From assembly GCF_025961575.1 (NCBI RefSeq), contig NZ_JAOQNX010000007.1:1-64000 (forward strand): DNA of 64,000 nt, written 5' to 3'. The DNA comes from Rhodoblastus acidophilus (GTDB taxonomy: Bacteria > Pseudomonadota > Alphaproteobacteria > Rhizobiales > Beijerinckiaceae). Positions 63,362 through 64,000 of this stretch are shown piece by piece. The position numbers and the translations under genes were made by a program. Under the pieces are notes generated by a model. It was not told where the DNA came from and did not search any database. It was given only the letters and a program-made list of their open reading frames with translations. Numbering within the stretch: position 1 is the first letter of the stretch; every line of letters begins with the position of its first letter.

Positions 63362-64000
63362 TTGACGAGCGAGCCGCGCGACCCCCCGCAATTCTATCTC
63401 ACCTCGCCGGCGCCCTGCCCCTATCTTCCGGGGCGCGAGGAGCGCAAGGTTTTCACCCATTTGGTCGGCCGCCGCGCCGCCGTCCTCAACGACGCGCTCA
63501 CCCATTCCGGCTTCCGCCGCTCTCAGACCATCGCCTATCGCCCGGCCTGCGAGAACTGCAAGGCCTGCGTCTCCGTGCGCATCCTCTGCGACGAATTCGC
63601 GCCCAACCGCACCCAGAAAAAACTTCTGGCGCGCAATGCCGATATTTTCAGCGATCTCGGTCCGGCGCGCGCGGATGTCGAGCAATTCCGCCTGTTCCGC
63701 ACCTATCTGGACTCCCGCCATTCCGACGGCGGCATGGCCGACATGGCCATGCTCGACTATGGCATGATGATCGAGGACAGCCATGTCGAGAGCCGGATCG
63801 CGCTCTACCGCCTGCCACCGGAAGACAATGCCCCGGGGCGCCTCGCCGCCTGCTGCCTCACCGACGTGCTCGAGGACGGCCTGTCCATGGTCTATTCGTT
63901 CTACGACCCGGACCTGCCGCGCCGGTCGCTCGGCGCCTACATGATCCTCGACCACATCGAAAAGGCGCGCGCGCTCGGCCTGCCCCACCTCTATTTGGGC
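63362..64000 (+). CDS. bpt: Arginyl/leucyl-tRNA--protein transferase, truncated at window end
   Basis: The open frame runs from TTG 63362 (GGAGGG upstream) off the right edge, 213 codons. It carries the family blocks [40 protein letters not shown] followed by [12 protein letters not shown], and [20 protein letters not shown]. Bacterial Bpt adds leucine (ATE-like members arginine) to N-terminal Asp/Glu (or Arg/Lys) of proteins as an N-degron for ClpAP. It is about 250 aa in full. The CxxCxxC cluster with clustered basic residues binds the substrate or tRNA end. Confidence 0.9.
   Translation, partial: MTSEPRDPPQFYLTSPAPCPYLPGREERKVFTHLVGRRAAVLNDALTHSGFRRSQTIAYRPACENCKACVSVRILCDEFAPNRTQKKLLARNADIFSDLGPARADVEQFRLFRTYLDSRHSDGGMADMAMLDYGMMIEDSHVESRIALYRLPPEDNAPGRLAACCLTDVLEDGLSMVYSFYDPDLPRRSLGAYMILDHIEKARALGLPHLYLG

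Overview
The window reads as chromosomal DNA of a high-GC alphaproteobacterium. The order Hyphomicrobiales is likely, and Methylocystaceae or Beijerinckiaceae (methylotroph or methanotroph relatives) is the best guess. This rests on gene content: an MmcB-type DNA repair protein, a Tat-exported Csp1-like copper storage protein, squalene-hopene cyclase, an HWE sensor kinase, an Irr-box-like site, a rhizobial-type intergenic repeat, and a bacterial arginyl/leucyl-tRNA-protein transferase. No rRNA, tRNA, CRISPR array or replication origin was recognised.

Layout. 1-0.45 kb: ends of two insertion sequences, an IS630-type transposase apparently inserted into the 3' end of an IS3-type orfB. 0.65-9.1 kb: two regulators or sensors (XRE; membrane-anchored TPR protein with a DNA-binding-like N terminus), a PAS_5 protein, a polysaccharide pyruvyl transferase-like protein, a Sec-exported beta-helix-like protein, a Hint-domain protein and an AraC regulator. 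9.2-31 kb: a divergent surface-glycan and type I secretion locus. The minus arm (23.8 down to 9.2 kb) is one tight operon: unknown protein, RTX protein, T1SS ABC exporter, HlyD adaptor, Sel1 protein, 670-aa unknown, GT4, 267-aa unknown, TPR-glycosyltransferase. The plus arm (24.2-31 kb) is GT2, tandem-GT2, methyltransferase, GT4, MFS. A short GW...GF sequence domain recurs in at least four proteins of both arms and is the best candidate for something undescribed. 32-38 kb: Cys-rich exported peptide, stress-type DUF2171 protein, HWE kinase, NodU/CmcH carbamoyltransferase, PPK2. 38-47 kb: fabI, an RND pump (adaptor plus transporter, no TolC), an unknown, a DUF3141 PHA-synthase-like hydrolase and a phosphate acyltransferase with no acetate kinase beside it. 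47-50 kb: csp1-mmcB, an unknown, an XRE regulator and a crotonase-fold protein. 50.3-52.7 kb: flavodoxin, DUF2023, DUF2325 and a small membrane protein, with an Irr-box-like palindrome upstream. 52.8-57.4 kb: DnaQ-like exonuclease, cNMP/CBS/DUF294 protein, and acetate permease ActP with its DUF485 partner. 57.6-64 kb: ilvD, a Gly/Tyr-rich secreted protein, shc, a small unknown, an RDD protein and the truncated bpt.

How the genes may work together. The 9-31 kb locus looks built to make a glycan or glycoprotein at the cell surface: T1SS exports an RTX protein, while several glycosyltransferases, a methyltransferase and possibly the pyruvyl transferase build or decorate a polymer. The 50 kb operon looks like an iron-starvation response, with flavodoxin replacing ferredoxin. 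ActP, DUF485 and the phosphate acyltransferase suggest handling of acetate or acyl-phosphates. Many genes start at TTG or GTG with good ribosome binding sites. Many antisense reading frames of several hundred codons are GC-driven artefacts and were not annotated.
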